Below are positions 27,153-36,000 of a DNA stretch of 64,000 bases, piece by piece. The DNA is from Citrobacter amalonaticus (GTDB lineage Bacteria; Pseudomonadota; Gammaproteobacteria; Enterobacterales; Enterobacteriaceae), in contig NZ_PQMB01000003.1 of NCBI RefSeq assembly GCF_002918555.1, forward strand, positions 562,525 to 626,524, read 5' to 3'. Made by a program: the position numbers and the translations under genes. The notes under the pieces were generated by a model, which saw only the letters and a list, made by a program, of their open reading frames with translations, did no database searches and was not told the DNA's origin. Every line of letters starts with the position of its first letter. The stretch's first letter is position 1.

Positions 27153-28361
27153 ATGTCCGATCGCTATAAACAAATGCGTCAACGTTTTATTCTTCTTGAA
27201 ATAAAGAAAAACAAAACGATAAAGATTAACGTCCTCGCAAAAATATTATGCGTCACGGAACGAACGATACGCCGTGATATCCATGCGCTGGCACAAACGG
27301 GGCTTATTCGTGCTCGTTATGGTGGGGCCGTCCTTCTGAGTCAGAAAGAGGCATCCCCGTATCAGGACAACCAACTTTATCTGCATACAAATATGGAAAT
27401 TAACGCTTTTAATTTTACGACGCCAGCGGCCAAAAAGAACGGTCGGGTGTTTATTCTCGGTTCCTTTAATACCGACCTGGTTTATCGCTTACAGCATTTT
27501 CCCGGCGCGGGCGAGACGATTCGCGCGCTTTACTCCTGCTGTCTGCCCGGCGGCAAGGGCAGCAACCAGGCCGTAGCGGCCTGCCACGCCGGGGCGCACA
27601 CCCATTTTACCGCCAAAGTTGGCGAGGATGATTTTGCCCTGAAAGCACAGCAATTTCTCGGTAGCGTGGGTCTTGAAGCGCTGACGCTGTTTAGTCAGCC
27701 GGACGTGCCGACCGGCAGCGCCGTCGTGATGGTATCGGAAGACGCGGGGGATAACGCCATTGTCATCAACCCCGGCGCCAACCAGACCATCAGTCGCGAT
27801 GAGGTGCTGGCCTGCTATGAAGCGATCGGCCAGTGTGATGTTTTCCTTACCCAGATGGAAAATAACCCTGGAGCCACCGCGCTGGCGCTCAACTTCGCCC
27901 ATAGCTGCGGTTTGACCACCATTTTTAACCCGGCGCCGTGGCGGAAAGAGGTGCTGGATCTGCTGGCATGGGCAACCGTCGTCACGCCAAATCTGACCGA
28001 GGCAGAATCGATTATCGGCGCGCCAGTCCGCAGCGAAGCGGACATTCGCGGCGCTGCGGAGGCTATCCATCGCCTTGGTCCGCAAATTGTCATTATCACC
28101 CTGGGCAGTAAAGGCTGCTGGCTGTTTGATGGTCAACAGCATCGTTCATTCCCGGCCTTCCCGGCGGTAAACGTGGATACAGCCGGTGCGGGCGACGCCT
28201 TTAACGGTGCGCTCGCCGCACAGCTCGCCCGCGGAGAAAACATCACCGCCGCGCTGACCTACGCCAGCGCCTTTGCTTCGCTGGCCGTTGAGCGCGAAGG
28301 CGCATCCAACATGCCGGAACACAGCGCCGTCATTGAAAGGCTTAACGCATTAATGAATTAG
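27153..28361 (+). CDS. DeoR-type HTH / ribokinase (PfkB) fusion protein
   Basis: A 402-residue fusion. Residues about 1-65 form a DeoR-like winged helix (KINVLAKILCVTERTIRRDI, then LIRARYGGAVL). Residues about 95-402 are a complete ribokinase: FNTDLV near the start, sugar motif GGKGSNQAVAA, and the anion-hole/catalytic DTAGAGDAFNGALA with Asp348. The likely reaction is phosphorylation of ribose or a related sugar released by the downstream nucleoside hydrolase. The HTH suggests it also regulates its own operon. E. coli YeiI is a comparable HTH-kinase near nucleoside genes. First gene of a four-gene unit. Confidence 0.85.
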   Translation: MSDRYKQMRQRFILLEIKKNKTIKINVLAKILCVTERTIRRDIHALAQTGLIRARYGGAVLLSQKEASPYQDNQLYLHTNMEINAFNFTTPAAKKNGRVFILGSFNTDLVYRLQHFPGAGETIRALYSCCLPGGKGSNQAVAACHAGAHTHFTAKVGEDDFALKAQQFLGSVGLEALTLFSQPDVPTGSAVVMVSEDAGDNAIVINPGANQTISRDEVLACYEAIGQCDVFLTQMENNPGATALALNFAHSCGLTTIFNPAPWRKEVLDLLAWATVVTPNLTEAESIIGAPVRSEADIRGAAEAIHRLGPQIVIITLGSKGCWLFDGQQHRSFPAFPAVNVDTAGAGDAFNGALAAQLARGENITAALTYASAFASLAVEREGASNMPEHSAVIERLNALMN

Positions 28362-28388
28362 TCTCCCTCATCATTAAGGAAAATAAAA

Positions 28389-29123
28389 ATGAAGAAAGTA
28401 TTTTCAGCGATTATTATCGCATTGATTTCATTCTCAGCGTCTGCCGAACAAAAATATGGCTGGGGAAATATCCATTTCGATTATCAATCCTGGGACGCCG
28501 GAGTTAAAGATTTAGAATATGAACAGGCGTTAATTGGCATTGAAGGTGGAATGGGATTTGACTGGGGAGAAATGTACGGCTTCTATGATTTTGAAAACAT
28601 CCTCGACAATGAAGGCAACCAGGGACAAACCGCCAACGGTGAAATTCATACCTATTTATGGGATACTGGCGCCAGTCTGTTTACGAAAGTTTATAACTCG
28701 CAAAGCCCCAATTTTAAAGAGACGAATCAGTTTATTGGCGCAGGCTATACCAGTCTGAAAGGGGACGGCTGGTGGTTCAAACCGTGGATTGCCAGACAAT
28801 ATATTACTGCGCATAATAACTTCGGCCCGGCTTATGATATTAACGGTCTCAATGGTTTTTCCATCGGCTGGAATGCCGGGTACGCCTTTCAGCTTTTTAA
28901 CCAGGATTTACTCTTATCCAACTGGAATGAAATTGAATTAGATCGTAATAGCGAGTACTCCGCCAATAACAACGGCAGCGAAGGTCTCAACGGTGGTCTG
29001 AATCTGACCTGGAAAATCACTAATCATATATCCACCACATTTATGTATCGCTATTTCTATAACAAACTCGGCGCCGACGGATACGGTGATATTTTGATCT
29101 ACCGCCTGGCTTATGATTTCTAA
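28389..29123 (+). CDS. Tsx/OmpK-type outer membrane nucleoside channel
   Basis: Outer-membrane beta-barrel of 244 residues. A signal peptide (about 1-19, MKKVFSAIIIALISFSASA) is followed by a Trp- and aromatic-rich barrel starting EQKYGWGNIHFDYQSWD and ending with the typical C-terminal phenylalanine (LAYDF). The pattern fits the nucleoside-specific channel family (Tsx/OmpK). In this operon it should admit nucleosides to the periplasm. It starts 28 bases after the kinase gene. Confidence 0.85.
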   Translation: MKKVFSAIIIALISFSASAEQKYGWGNIHFDYQSWDAGVKDLEYEQALIGIEGGMGFDWGEMYGFYDFENILDNEGNQGQTANGEIHTYLWDTGASLFTKVYNSQSPNFKETNQFIGAGYTSLKGDGWWFKPWIARQYITAHNNFGPAYDINGLNGFSIGWNAGYAFQLFNQDLLLSNWNEIELDRNSEYSANNNGSEGLNGGLNLTWKITNHISTTFMYRYFYNKLGADGYGDILIYRLAYDF

Positions 29124-29141
29124 TTAACCGGATGAATTGTT

Positions 29142-30104
29142 ATGTCTACTACACCATGGCCAGTGTTAACGCTGGAGAGACGAATGTCGCTGATGTCAGT
29201 CCCGGCCGAAGGTCGCGTTCCGGTCGTCATTGACAGCGATACCTGTAACGAAATCGACGATCAGATTGCGATCGCCTGGGCGTACCTGAATCCGGAGAGG
29301 CTCGATCTCCAGGCTGTTTATGCCGCTCCGTTTACCAACCATTTTTTTGGCGAAGGAAGTTCGCATATCTACGTCGATAATCCGGAAACGGGAATGACGC
29401 TGAGCGTCGAGGAGATCCACCGGGTTTTTGAAAAGCTCCCGACGCGTCAGGCGCTGCCGGAAATTTTTAAAGGCGCGACGCGCTATCTGACCGGCAGCGG
29501 CGAAGCGGAATGCTCGCCCGCCGTCGCTGATTTGATTGCCCGCGCCAGAGCCGCAACGCAAACGCTTCAGGTATTGGCCATCGGCGCACCGACCAATATC
29601 GCCAGCGCCCTGCTGATCGCCCCGGATATTATCGACAAAATTCATGTGATCTGGCTCGGCGGCAACAGCTACGACTGGAAAGATAACCAGGAATTTAACC
29701 TGATGCAGGATCCCGCCGCCAGCCGCGTGCTGTTTGACAGCGGCGTGGCGCTAACGCAAATCCCCTGCTTTGGCGTGGCGAACTGCATGGCGACGTCGGT
29801 GCCGGAAATGCAGTTTTATTTTACCCATACCAGCCGCATCGGCAGCTATTTCGCGGAGATCGCTCCGCGCTGTCCGTGGATTGGCTTCGCCTCCCGCAAG
29901 GTTATCTGGGATATCACCACCGTCGGCTACGTGCTGGATCCGGGCTGGTACACCTGCCAGTACCGCCCGGCGCCGCTGATCAACGACAACCTGAACTGGA
30001 GCTTCGACAACCGTCGCCATCTGATTCGGGTCGTGCAATTTATTGAGCGCGACAATCTGTTTAAAGATCTGTTTCGCAAAATCATTGATGCGGATAAGGA
30101 GTGA
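29142..30104 (+). CDS. Nucleoside hydrolase (IUNH family)
   Basis: Protein of 320 residues of the inosine-uridine nucleoside N-ribohydrolase fold, cleaving nucleosides to ribose and base. The calcium-binding N-terminal motif is DSDTCNEIDDQ, with two more residues than the classic DTDPGxDDA form. A second conserved segment, VIWLGGNSYDWKDNQEFNLMQDP, carries the family's Asn-rich ribose site. The position between a nucleoside channel and a nucleoside permease supports the role. Base preference is unknown. Confidence 0.82.
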   Translation: MSTTPWPVLTLERRMSLMSVPAEGRVPVVIDSDTCNEIDDQIAIAWAYLNPERLDLQAVYAAPFTNHFFGEGSSHIYVDNPETGMTLSVEEIHRVFEKLPTRQALPEIFKGATRYLTGSGEAECSPAVADLIARARAATQTLQVLAIGAPTNIASALLIAPDIIDKIHVIWLGGNSYDWKDNQEFNLMQDPAASRVLFDSGVALTQIPCFGVANCMATSVPEMQFYFTHTSRIGSYFAEIAPRCPWIGFASRKVIWDITTVGYVLDPGWYTCQYRPAPLINDNLNWSFDNRRHLIRVVQFIERDNLFKDLFRKIIDADKE

Positions 30105-30106
30105 TG

Positions 30107-31336
30107 ATGCAAATTCTTATCCTCTGTTCAGGTATCGTGGCGCTGCTGGCGATTGCCCTGCTCTTTTCCGCCAACCGTCGGGCGATTAATCTGCGCACCG
30201 TTTGCGGCGCGTTTGCCATTCAGGCCGGACTGGCGGCATTTATTTTATACGTTCCGGCCGGGGAAAAAATCCTGCTGGCGATTTCCAACAGCCTGTCGGG
30301 TGTGCTCGCCTACTCGTCTGAGGGGATCAATTTTCTGTTTGGCGATCTGGGCCGTTTCAAAATGGGTTTCCTGTTCGCCTTCCACGTCCTGCCGATTATT
30401 ATCTTTATGTCGGCGCTGTTCTCCGTACTCTATTACCTGGGGATTATGCAGTGGGTGATCCGTCTCGTCGGCACCGGCATTCACAAGCTGCTGAAAACCA
30501 GTCCGGCGGAATCCATGGCGGCAACGGCCAATATTTTTGCCGGTAATACCGATGTGTTTGTGCTGATGCGTCCGTATGCGCCAAAGATGACCCGCTCTGA
30601 ACTGTTCGCCCTGATGTGCGGCGGCGTGGCGTCGATTGCCGGATCGGTGCTGGTCGGCTATGCCAGCATGGGGATTGAAATTCGCTACCTGGTGGCAGCG
30701 TCGTTTATGTCCGCGCCCGGAGGCCTGCTGATGGCGAAGATCCTCTACCCGGAAACCGAAGCGGAAAACGTCGCCGACGTTTCCGTCGATATGGCCGCCG
30801 GAGAAGAAAAGCCGATAAATATCGTCGAAGCTGCCACTAATGGCGCGAGTTCCGGGCTGAAGCTGGCGGTTAACGTTGGCGCGATGCTGCTGGCGCTGAT
30901 TGCGCTGATCGCGATGGTCAACGGGCTGCTTGGCTGGGCTTTCGGCCTGTTCGGTATGGAAAACATCACCCTGCAACTGATCTTCAGCTATCTCTTCGCC
31001 CCCGTTGCCTGGGTGCTGGGCGTACCGTCGTCCGAGATCCTGCAGGTGGGAAATCTGCTTGGGCAGAAGCTGGTACTCAATGAATTTGTCGCCTACACCA
31101 GCTTTATCCCGCTGAAAGAGAGCCTGTCTGCCTATTCACAAATTATTGTGATCATGGCGCTGGCGGGCTTCGCCAATCTCTCAGCCCCTGCGGCGCTGAT
31201 CGGCGTGCTCGGCGGGATAGTGCCGACGCAAAAAAGCTTTATCGCCAAAATGGGCGCAAAAGTGATCCTCGCCGGTACGCTGTCGAACCTGATGAGCGCC
31301 GCGTTAACCGGCCTGTTTTTTCTTATCGCCCAATAA
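30107..31336 (+). CDS. NupC/NupX-type concentrative nucleoside transporter
   Basis: Inner-membrane nucleoside:H+ symporter of the CNT family, about 409 residues. Family segments are clear: a GNTDVFVLMRPYA stretch, the GGVASIAGSVLVGYASMG gate motif, and KLVLNEFVAYTSF near residue 325. The upstream ribosome site AAGGAG favours ATG 30107; ATG 30104 overlaps the hydrolase stop (TGATG). It ends the nucleoside operon, and a terminator separates it from convergent parE. Confidence 0.87.
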   Translation: MQILILCSGIVALLAIALLFSANRRAINLRTVCGAFAIQAGLAAFILYVPAGEKILLAISNSLSGVLAYSSEGINFLFGDLGRFKMGFLFAFHVLPIIIFMSALFSVLYYLGIMQWVIRLVGTGIHKLLKTSPAESMAATANIFAGNTDVFVLMRPYAPKMTRSELFALMCGGVASIAGSVLVGYASMGIEIRYLVAASFMSAPGGLLMAKILYPETEAENVADVSVDMAAGEEKPINIVEAATNGASSGLKLAVNVGAMLLALIALIAMVNGLLGWAFGLFGMENITLQLIFSYLFAPVAWVLGVPSSEILQVGNLLGQKLVLNEFVAYTSFIPLKESLSAYSQIIVIMALAGFANLSAPAALIGVLGGIVPTQKSFIAKMGAKVILAGTLSNLMSAALTGLFFLIAQ

Positions 31337-31340
31337 AAAT

Positions 31341-31361
31341 GGGGGGAATCACCTTCCCCCC
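31341..31361. terminator. Bidirectional terminator between the CNT gene and parE
   Basis: The stem GGGGGGAA / TTCCCCCC with a five-base loop has ATTTTTATT following on the minus strand. It ends parE and probably also the nucleoside operon. Confidence 0.75.
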
Positions 31362-31391
31362 ACCTTCAGATAACGCAAACCGCCGCGAAAG

Positions 31392-33284
31392 CTACGCTTC
31401 GATATCCGCCATATCGCCTTTTTCCTGTAGCCAGTTTCGGCGGTCTTCGGAACGTTTTTTCGCCAGCAGCATATCCATCATCGCATTCGTCCGCTGATCG
31501 TCTTCGTCGCTAATGGTGAGCTGCACCAGACGACGGGTATTCGGATCGAGCGTGGTTTCACGCAGCTGCATCGGGTTCATCTCGCCCAGCCCTTTAAAGC
31601 GCTGGACGTTTGGCTTGCCTTTCTTACGCTTCAGCTGCTCCAGCACGCCTGCCTTCTCTTCTTCCGTCAGGGCGTAATACACCTCTTTGCCGAGATCGAT
31701 ACGGTATAACGGCGGCAGCGCAACGTGGACATGCCCGTGCTTCACCAGCGTGCGGAAGTGTCTCACGAACAGGGCGCAAAGCAGCGTCGCGATATGCAGA
31801 CCATCGGAGTCGGCATCCGCAAGAATGCAGATCTTGCCGTAACGCAACTGGCTGAGATCGTCGCTGTCAGGATCGATACCGATCGCCACCGAAATATCAT
31901 GGACTTCCTGTGAAGCCAGCACTTCATCAGAGGAGACTTCCCAGGTATTAAGGATCTTACCCTTCAGCGGCATGATCGCCTGATACTCACGGTCGCGCGC
32001 CTGCTTGGCTGAACCGCCCGCCGAGTCCCCTTCCACAAGGAACAGTTCGGTGCGATTAAGATCCTGCGCGGTACAATCCGCCAGTTTCCCCGGCAGCGCA
32101 GGACCGCTGGTCAGCTTTTTACGCACGACTTTCTTCGCCGCACGCAGTCGACGCTGAGCGCTGGAAATCGCCATCTCCGCCAGCAGCTCTGCGGACTGTA
32201 CGTTCTGGTTCAACCACAGGCTAAAGGCGTCTTTCACCACGCCGGAAACAAAGGCCGCACACTGACGTGACGAGAGACGCTCTTTGGTCTGCCCGGCGAA
32301 TTGCGGATCCTGCATCTTCACCGAGAGCACATATGCGCAGCGATCCCAGATATCTTCAGCCGACAGCTTCACGCCGCGCGGCAGAATATTGCGGTATTCG
32401 CAAAATTCACGCATCGCGTCGAGCAACCCCTGGCGCAGACCGTTAACGTGGGTACCGCCCTGCATGGTCGGGATCAGGTTAACGTAACTTTCAGTGAGCA
32501 GTTCGCCCCCTTCAGGCAGCCAGAGCAGCGCCCAGTCTACGGCTTCCGTATCCCCGGCAAATGCGCCGATAAACGGTTTTTCAGGCAGCAAAGGCAGACC
32601 GTTAACCGCTTCACCCAGATAGTCATTCAGGCCATCCTGGTAGCACCAGCGCTGCTCGCTGTTGTTGACCTCGTCCTTAAACACGATCTCCACGCCCGGA
32701 CACAATACCGCTTTCGCTTTCAGCACGTGCGTTAAGCGGGATACGGAAAAACGCGGACTGTCAAAGAAGGTTTCGTCCGGCCAGAAGTGGACGCTGGTGC
32801 CGGTATTGCGTTTGCCGCACGTGCCGATCACCTGCAAATCCTGTACTTTCTCGCCGTTTTCAAACGCAATGTTATAGACCAGCGCGTCGCGGCGAACGGT
32901 TACTTCCACACGCTTCGACAGGGCGTTAACCACTGAAATGCCCACGCCATGCAGACCGCCGGAAAACTGATAGTTCTTGTTAGAGAACTTACCGCCCGCG
33001 TGCAGTCGGCAGAGGATCAGTTCTACCGCCGGTACCCCTTCTTCAGGGTGAATATCCACCGGCATGCCGCGCCCGTCGTCAATGACTTCCAGCGATTGAT
33101 CGGCGTGCAAAATAACCTCCACGCGCTTTGCGTGGCCGGCCAGTGCTTCATCCACACTGTTATCAATAACTTCCTGCCCAAGATGATTAGGGCGGGTGGT
33201 ATCCGTGTACATTCCCGGGCGGCGGCGAACCGGCTCAAGCCCAGTGAGTACCTCAATGGCATCAGCGTTATAAGTTTGCGTCAT
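31392..33284 (-). CDS. parE: DNA topoisomerase IV subunit B
   Basis: ATPase subunit of topoisomerase IV, 630 residues as in E. coli. GHKL motifs are present: DNSVDEA (Asn near 42), DDGRGMP, and SGGLHGVG. The TOPRIM motifs are EGDSAGG and DADSDG. The quinolone-related segment PLKGKILNTWEVSSDEVLAS looks wild type. It is the last gene of nudF-yqiB-cpdA-yqiA-parE, 27 bases after yqiA. Confidence 0.97.
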   Translation of the reverse strand: MTQTYNADAIEVLTGLEPVRRRPGMYTDTTRPNHLGQEVIDNSVDEALAGHAKRVEVILHADQSLEVIDDGRGMPVDIHPEEGVPAVELILCRLHAGGKFSNKNYQFSGGLHGVGISVVNALSKRVEVTVRRDALVYNIAFENGEKVQDLQVIGTCGKRNTGTSVHFWPDETFFDSPRFSVSRLTHVLKAKAVLCPGVEIVFKDEVNNSEQRWCYQDGLNDYLGEAVNGLPLLPEKPFIGAFAGDTEAVDWALLWLPEGGELLTESYVNLIPTMQGGTHVNGLRQGLLDAMREFCEYRNILPRGVKLSAEDIWDRCAYVLSVKMQDPQFAGQTKERLSSRQCAAFVSGVVKDAFSLWLNQNVQSAELLAEMAISSAQRRLRAAKKVVRKKLTSGPALPGKLADCTAQDLNRTELFLVEGDSAGGSAKQARDREYQAIMPLKGKILNTWEVSSDEVLASQEVHDISVAIGIDPDSDDLSQLRYGKICILADADSDGLHIATLLCALFVRHFRTLVKHGHVHVALPPLYRIDLGKEVYYALTEEEKAGVLEQLKRKKGKPNVQRFKGLGEMNPMQLRETTLDPNTRRLVQLTISDEDDQRTNAMMDMLLAKKRSEDRRNWLQEKGDMADIEA

Positions 33285-33311
33285 GGTTTAATTAGCAATT
33301 CGAATTGATTG

Positions 33312-33893
33312 TCAGCAACTGTGCAGTCCAAGAAAATCGACAATCGGGTTGAAATAATCTTCGAAGCCCGTGAATGCGTGATTTCCGCCCTCAATAACAG
33401 TCTGGCGGCAGGAGGCGTAATACGCCACCGCCTGGCGGTAGTCCAGCACTTCATCCCCCGTCTGTTGCAGCAACCAGATCAAGTCCGGCGCTTCCAGTGG
33501 GTCGATCTGCATGACTTTAAGATCGTAAATATGGCGAGACTCTAGCACATATTGCTGCCCGGTGTAGGGGTTCTCGTTCTGACCAAGGTAGTCGGTCAAC
33601 AGCTCAAATGGCCGTACCGCCGGGTTTACCACCACCGCAGGCAACATAAAACATTGCGACAGCCAGGTGGCGTAGTAGCCGCCTAATGAGGAGCCGACGA
33701 CGCCCAGCGGCTCGCCGCCATGCTCAAGCACGATGGATTCGAGCATCTCTGCCGCATCGGCCGGATACGGCGGTAGCTGTGGAACAACCATCTCCACCTG
33801 CGGATGATGCGCTTCCAGCCAGCTTTTCAGCAGGCACGCCTTTGCCGAATGTGGAGAACTATTGAAGCCGTGTAGATAAAGAAGCGTAGACAT
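33312..33893 (-). CDS. yqiA: Esterase YqiA
   Basis: Alpha/beta hydrolase of 193 residues. The nucleophile elbow is GSSLGGYYA, the acid region is DEVLDYRQA, and the catalytic His lies in [11 protein letters not shown]. coli YqiA hydrolyses palmitoyl-CoA and p-nitrophenyl esters. Its start codon shares one base with the cpdA stop (TGATG), so the genes are translationally coupled. Confidence 0.94.
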   Translation of the reverse strand: MSTLLYLHGFNSSPHSAKACLLKSWLEAHHPQVEMVVPQLPPYPADAAEMLESIVLEHGGEPLGVVGSSLGGYYATWLSQCFMLPAVVVNPAVRPFELLTDYLGQNENPYTGQQYVLESRHIYDLKVMQIDPLEAPDLIWLLQQTGDEVLDYRQAVAYYASCRQTVIEGGNHAFTGFEDYFNPIVDFLGLHSC

Positions 33894-34720
33894 CAGTAGC
33901 CTTCTGAAGCGGTATCGGGACGAAACAGCTCGCCCTCTAAGCGACAGACCTGCGTTTTCAGCGTGCCATCGGCGAAGAGTTCCAGCGTACGCCAGCCCGG
34001 GCCAATAGTATCGAGGGTAAAGTTAGCGCAGTGCGGTTTAAACTGGACGCAGGTCGACGGCGTCGCCAGCAGGCGGCGACCATTCCAGTCAAGATCCAGC
34101 TCCTGATGGATATGCCCGCAAAGCAGATACTTCACGTGCGGATAGTTAACCAGCACGTTGTCCAGTTCGGCAGCGTTACGCAGGCTGTGCTGATCGAGCC
34201 AGCTGCATCCTGCGGGCAGCGGATGATGATGCAAAAGCAGCAGGGCATTGCGTTCCGGCGCATCGGAAAGCTTACGCGCCAGCCACTCAAGCTGAAAATC
34301 GCTCAGTTCGCCGTGCGGCACGCCAAACACCTGACTGTCGAGTAACAGGATTTGCCACTGCTCGCCAATCAGCACGCGCTTAGCCGGTGAGATCCCCGCA
34401 TCCTGTAACGCGCTGTACATCGCGGGTTGGAAATCATGGTTGCCCGGCAGCCAAACGCAGGGCGCACGAAAGCTTGCGATACCCTCAGCAAAATGCTGAT
34501 AGGCCGCAGCGGTTTGATCCTGTGCCAAATCTCCCGTGGCCACGATCAGATCGTATTCATGCTGTTCGGCGCGGATCGCATCCAACACGGCCTGGTAGCT
34601 CTCCCAGGTATTCACGCCTAACAGCGTCTCGTGCTTTTCGGCAAACAGGTGAGTATCGGTAATTTGTAAGATCCTGACCCTGGCCTCACCAGCCAGAGGA
34701 AGATTTAACAGGCTTTCCAA
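33893..34720 (-). CDS. cpdA: 3',5'-cyclic-AMP phosphodiesterase
   Basis: Class III cAMP phosphodiesterase of 275 residues, setting cellular cAMP and thus CRP activity. The metallophosphoesterase motifs are in order: QITDTHLF (near 20), GDLAQD, GNHD, LLHHHP and GHIHQE. It sits in the operon between yqiB and yqiA, with a 24-base spacer from yqiB. Confidence 0.96.
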   Translation of the reverse strand: MESLLNLPLAGEARVRILQITDTHLFAEKHETLLGVNTWESYQAVLDAIRAEQHEYDLIVATGDLAQDQTAAAYQHFAEGIASFRAPCVWLPGNHDFQPAMYSALQDAGISPAKRVLIGEQWQILLLDSQVFGVPHGELSDFQLEWLARKLSDAPERNALLLLHHHPLPAGCSWLDQHSLRNAAELDNVLVNYPHVKYLLCGHIHQELDLDWNGRRLLATPSTCVQFKPHCANFTLDTIGPGWRTLELFADGTLKTQVCRLEGELFRPDTASEGY

Positions 34721-34744
34721 ATGGTGTCCTTAGGTTTCACGACG

Positions 34745-35167
34745 CTAGTAAACCGGAATCGCCATCGCTCCATGTGCCAAACAATATCTTAGCCAGTCAG
34801 CTAAAAACTGATTAATTTGATGCTTTTCGTCGCGTTGATGCAACTTTTTATTTGGATAATCATACCGCGCTTTGAAGCGGAAGATCTGCTGGCTTGAACA
34901 CACTTCAGCCACCATTGCGTCATGGTAGAGGCGCACCGTCAGCGACGGCAGGCTCCAGTAGGTGATGGCAGGCGCCGTCTGCTCGATTTCCACCAGCGTA
35001 GTGTATCGGGTCGATTCAACAATCGTTAACCGATATTGTGCGTTTGCCACCTGATAGCTTACTGTTTCGCCGGGTGCGTCATTGCGTGGCAACAGGCGGC
35101 GTAATTGCGAAAAGTTTGTTTCGCAAAGGCGCATCATTTCAGGGAAGTCAGGTGTGTAACGCTTCAT
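34745..35167 (-). CDS. yqiB: DUF1249 protein YqiB
   Basis: Cytoplasmic protein of 140 residues, as in E. coli, beginning [19 protein letters not shown]. It carries no catalytic motif I recognise. The family is conserved with nudF and cpdA across gamma-proteobacteria, but its function is unknown. Its ATG overlaps the nudF stop by four bases (ATGA). The longer open frame to 35263 lies inside nudF. Confidence 0.92.
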   Translation of the reverse strand: MKRYTPDFPEMMRLCETNFSQLRRLLPRNDAPGETVSYQVANAQYRLTIVESTRYTTLVEIEQTAPAITYWSLPSLTVRLYHDAMVAEVCSSQQIFRFKARYDYPNKKLHQRDEKHQINQFLADWLRYCLAHGAMAIPVY

Positions 35168-35796
35168 TTTTTCCACTCTTTTTTTAACTCTTGATAATGC
35201 AGTTGCAGCCATTGCAAGGCGATGACAGACGCTGCGTTGTCGATTTTCCCCTCTTCTACCCACCGGTAAGCCTGCTCCCGACTTACCACATGAACCCGAA
35301 TATCTTCGTTTTCATCTGCCAGACCATGAATCCCCTTCGCCGTCGTGGCGTCCACTTCGCCCACCATAATCGATAAGCGCTCACTGGTTCCCCCAGGGCT
35401 TGCCAGGTAGCTCAGTACCGGTTTTGTTCGTCCCACGTCAAGCCCAGCCTCTTCCATCGCTTCACGGCGGGCGACATCCTCAACCGTTTCCCCTTCTTCA
35501 ATCATCCCGGCCACCATCTCCAGCAACCACGGTGTCGCACTGGTGTCATACGCCGCAATGCGAATCTGCTCAATCAGCACAACTTCATCGCGCTCAGGGT
35601 CAAAGGGTAGCAAGACTGCGGCGTGACCGCGCTCAAAAATTTCACGGCGGATCTCCTGGCTCATTTCACCATTGAACAAACGATGACGGAACCGGTAAAG
35701 GTCCAGGGAAAAAAAACCACGGTATAGCGTTTCTCGTGCAATAATTTCTACATCGTTTTTCGAGAAGGTTACTGGCGAATTGTCTGGTTTGCGCAT
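35164..35796 (-). CDS. nudF: ADP-ribose pyrophosphatase NudF
   Basis: Nudix hydrolase of 210 residues that splits ADP-ribose to AMP and ribose 5-phosphate. The Nudix box is [20 protein letters not shown], continuing AGL. ATG 35796 gives [11 protein letters not shown], in line with E. coli; upstream codons are not needed. It is the first gene of the five-gene operon ending with parE and is divergent from tolC. Confidence 0.95.
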   Translation of the reverse strand: MRKPDNSPVTFSKNDVEIIARETLYRGFFSLDLYRFRHRLFNGEMSQEIRREIFERGHAAVLLPFDPERDEVVLIEQIRIAAYDTSATPWLLEMVAGMIEEGETVEDVARREAMEEAGLDVGRTKPVLSYLASPGGTSERLSIMVGEVDATTAKGIHGLADENEDIRVHVVSREQAYRWVEEGKIDNAASVIALQWLQLHYQELKKEWKK

Positions 35797-35898
35797 TGTG
35801 CTGTCCTGTACCAATAGTGATTAAAATGTGAATTTCAAGGGCGTTTGACTGCCGTTTCTGCGACCTTGTGGTAAATTGGTGCAAATTAACGCCTGATG

Positions 35899-35920
35899 GC
35901 ACAGAACGCCAACTTTTTGC
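35899..35920. promoter_or_regulatory. Mar/Sox/Rob box upstream of tolC
   Basis: The segment GCACAGAACGCC followed by AACTTTTTGC matches the asymmetric marbox found upstream of E. coli tolC (GCACGTAACGCC...CTTTTGC). It ends 80 bases before the start codon. Activation by MarA, SoxS or Rob is expected. Confidence 0.65.
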
Positions 35921-36000
35921 GGTGGCGGATTCTGCTAGAATCAGCAATTATTTTTCCAATTTGATCAGCGCTAAATACTGCTTCACAACAAGGAATGCAA

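Noticed and set aside
30245-30976. 243-codon minus-strand frame inside the CNT gene
   Set aside because: It is a shadow of the transporter gene; the composition is His/Arg/Gln-rich and there is no family motif.
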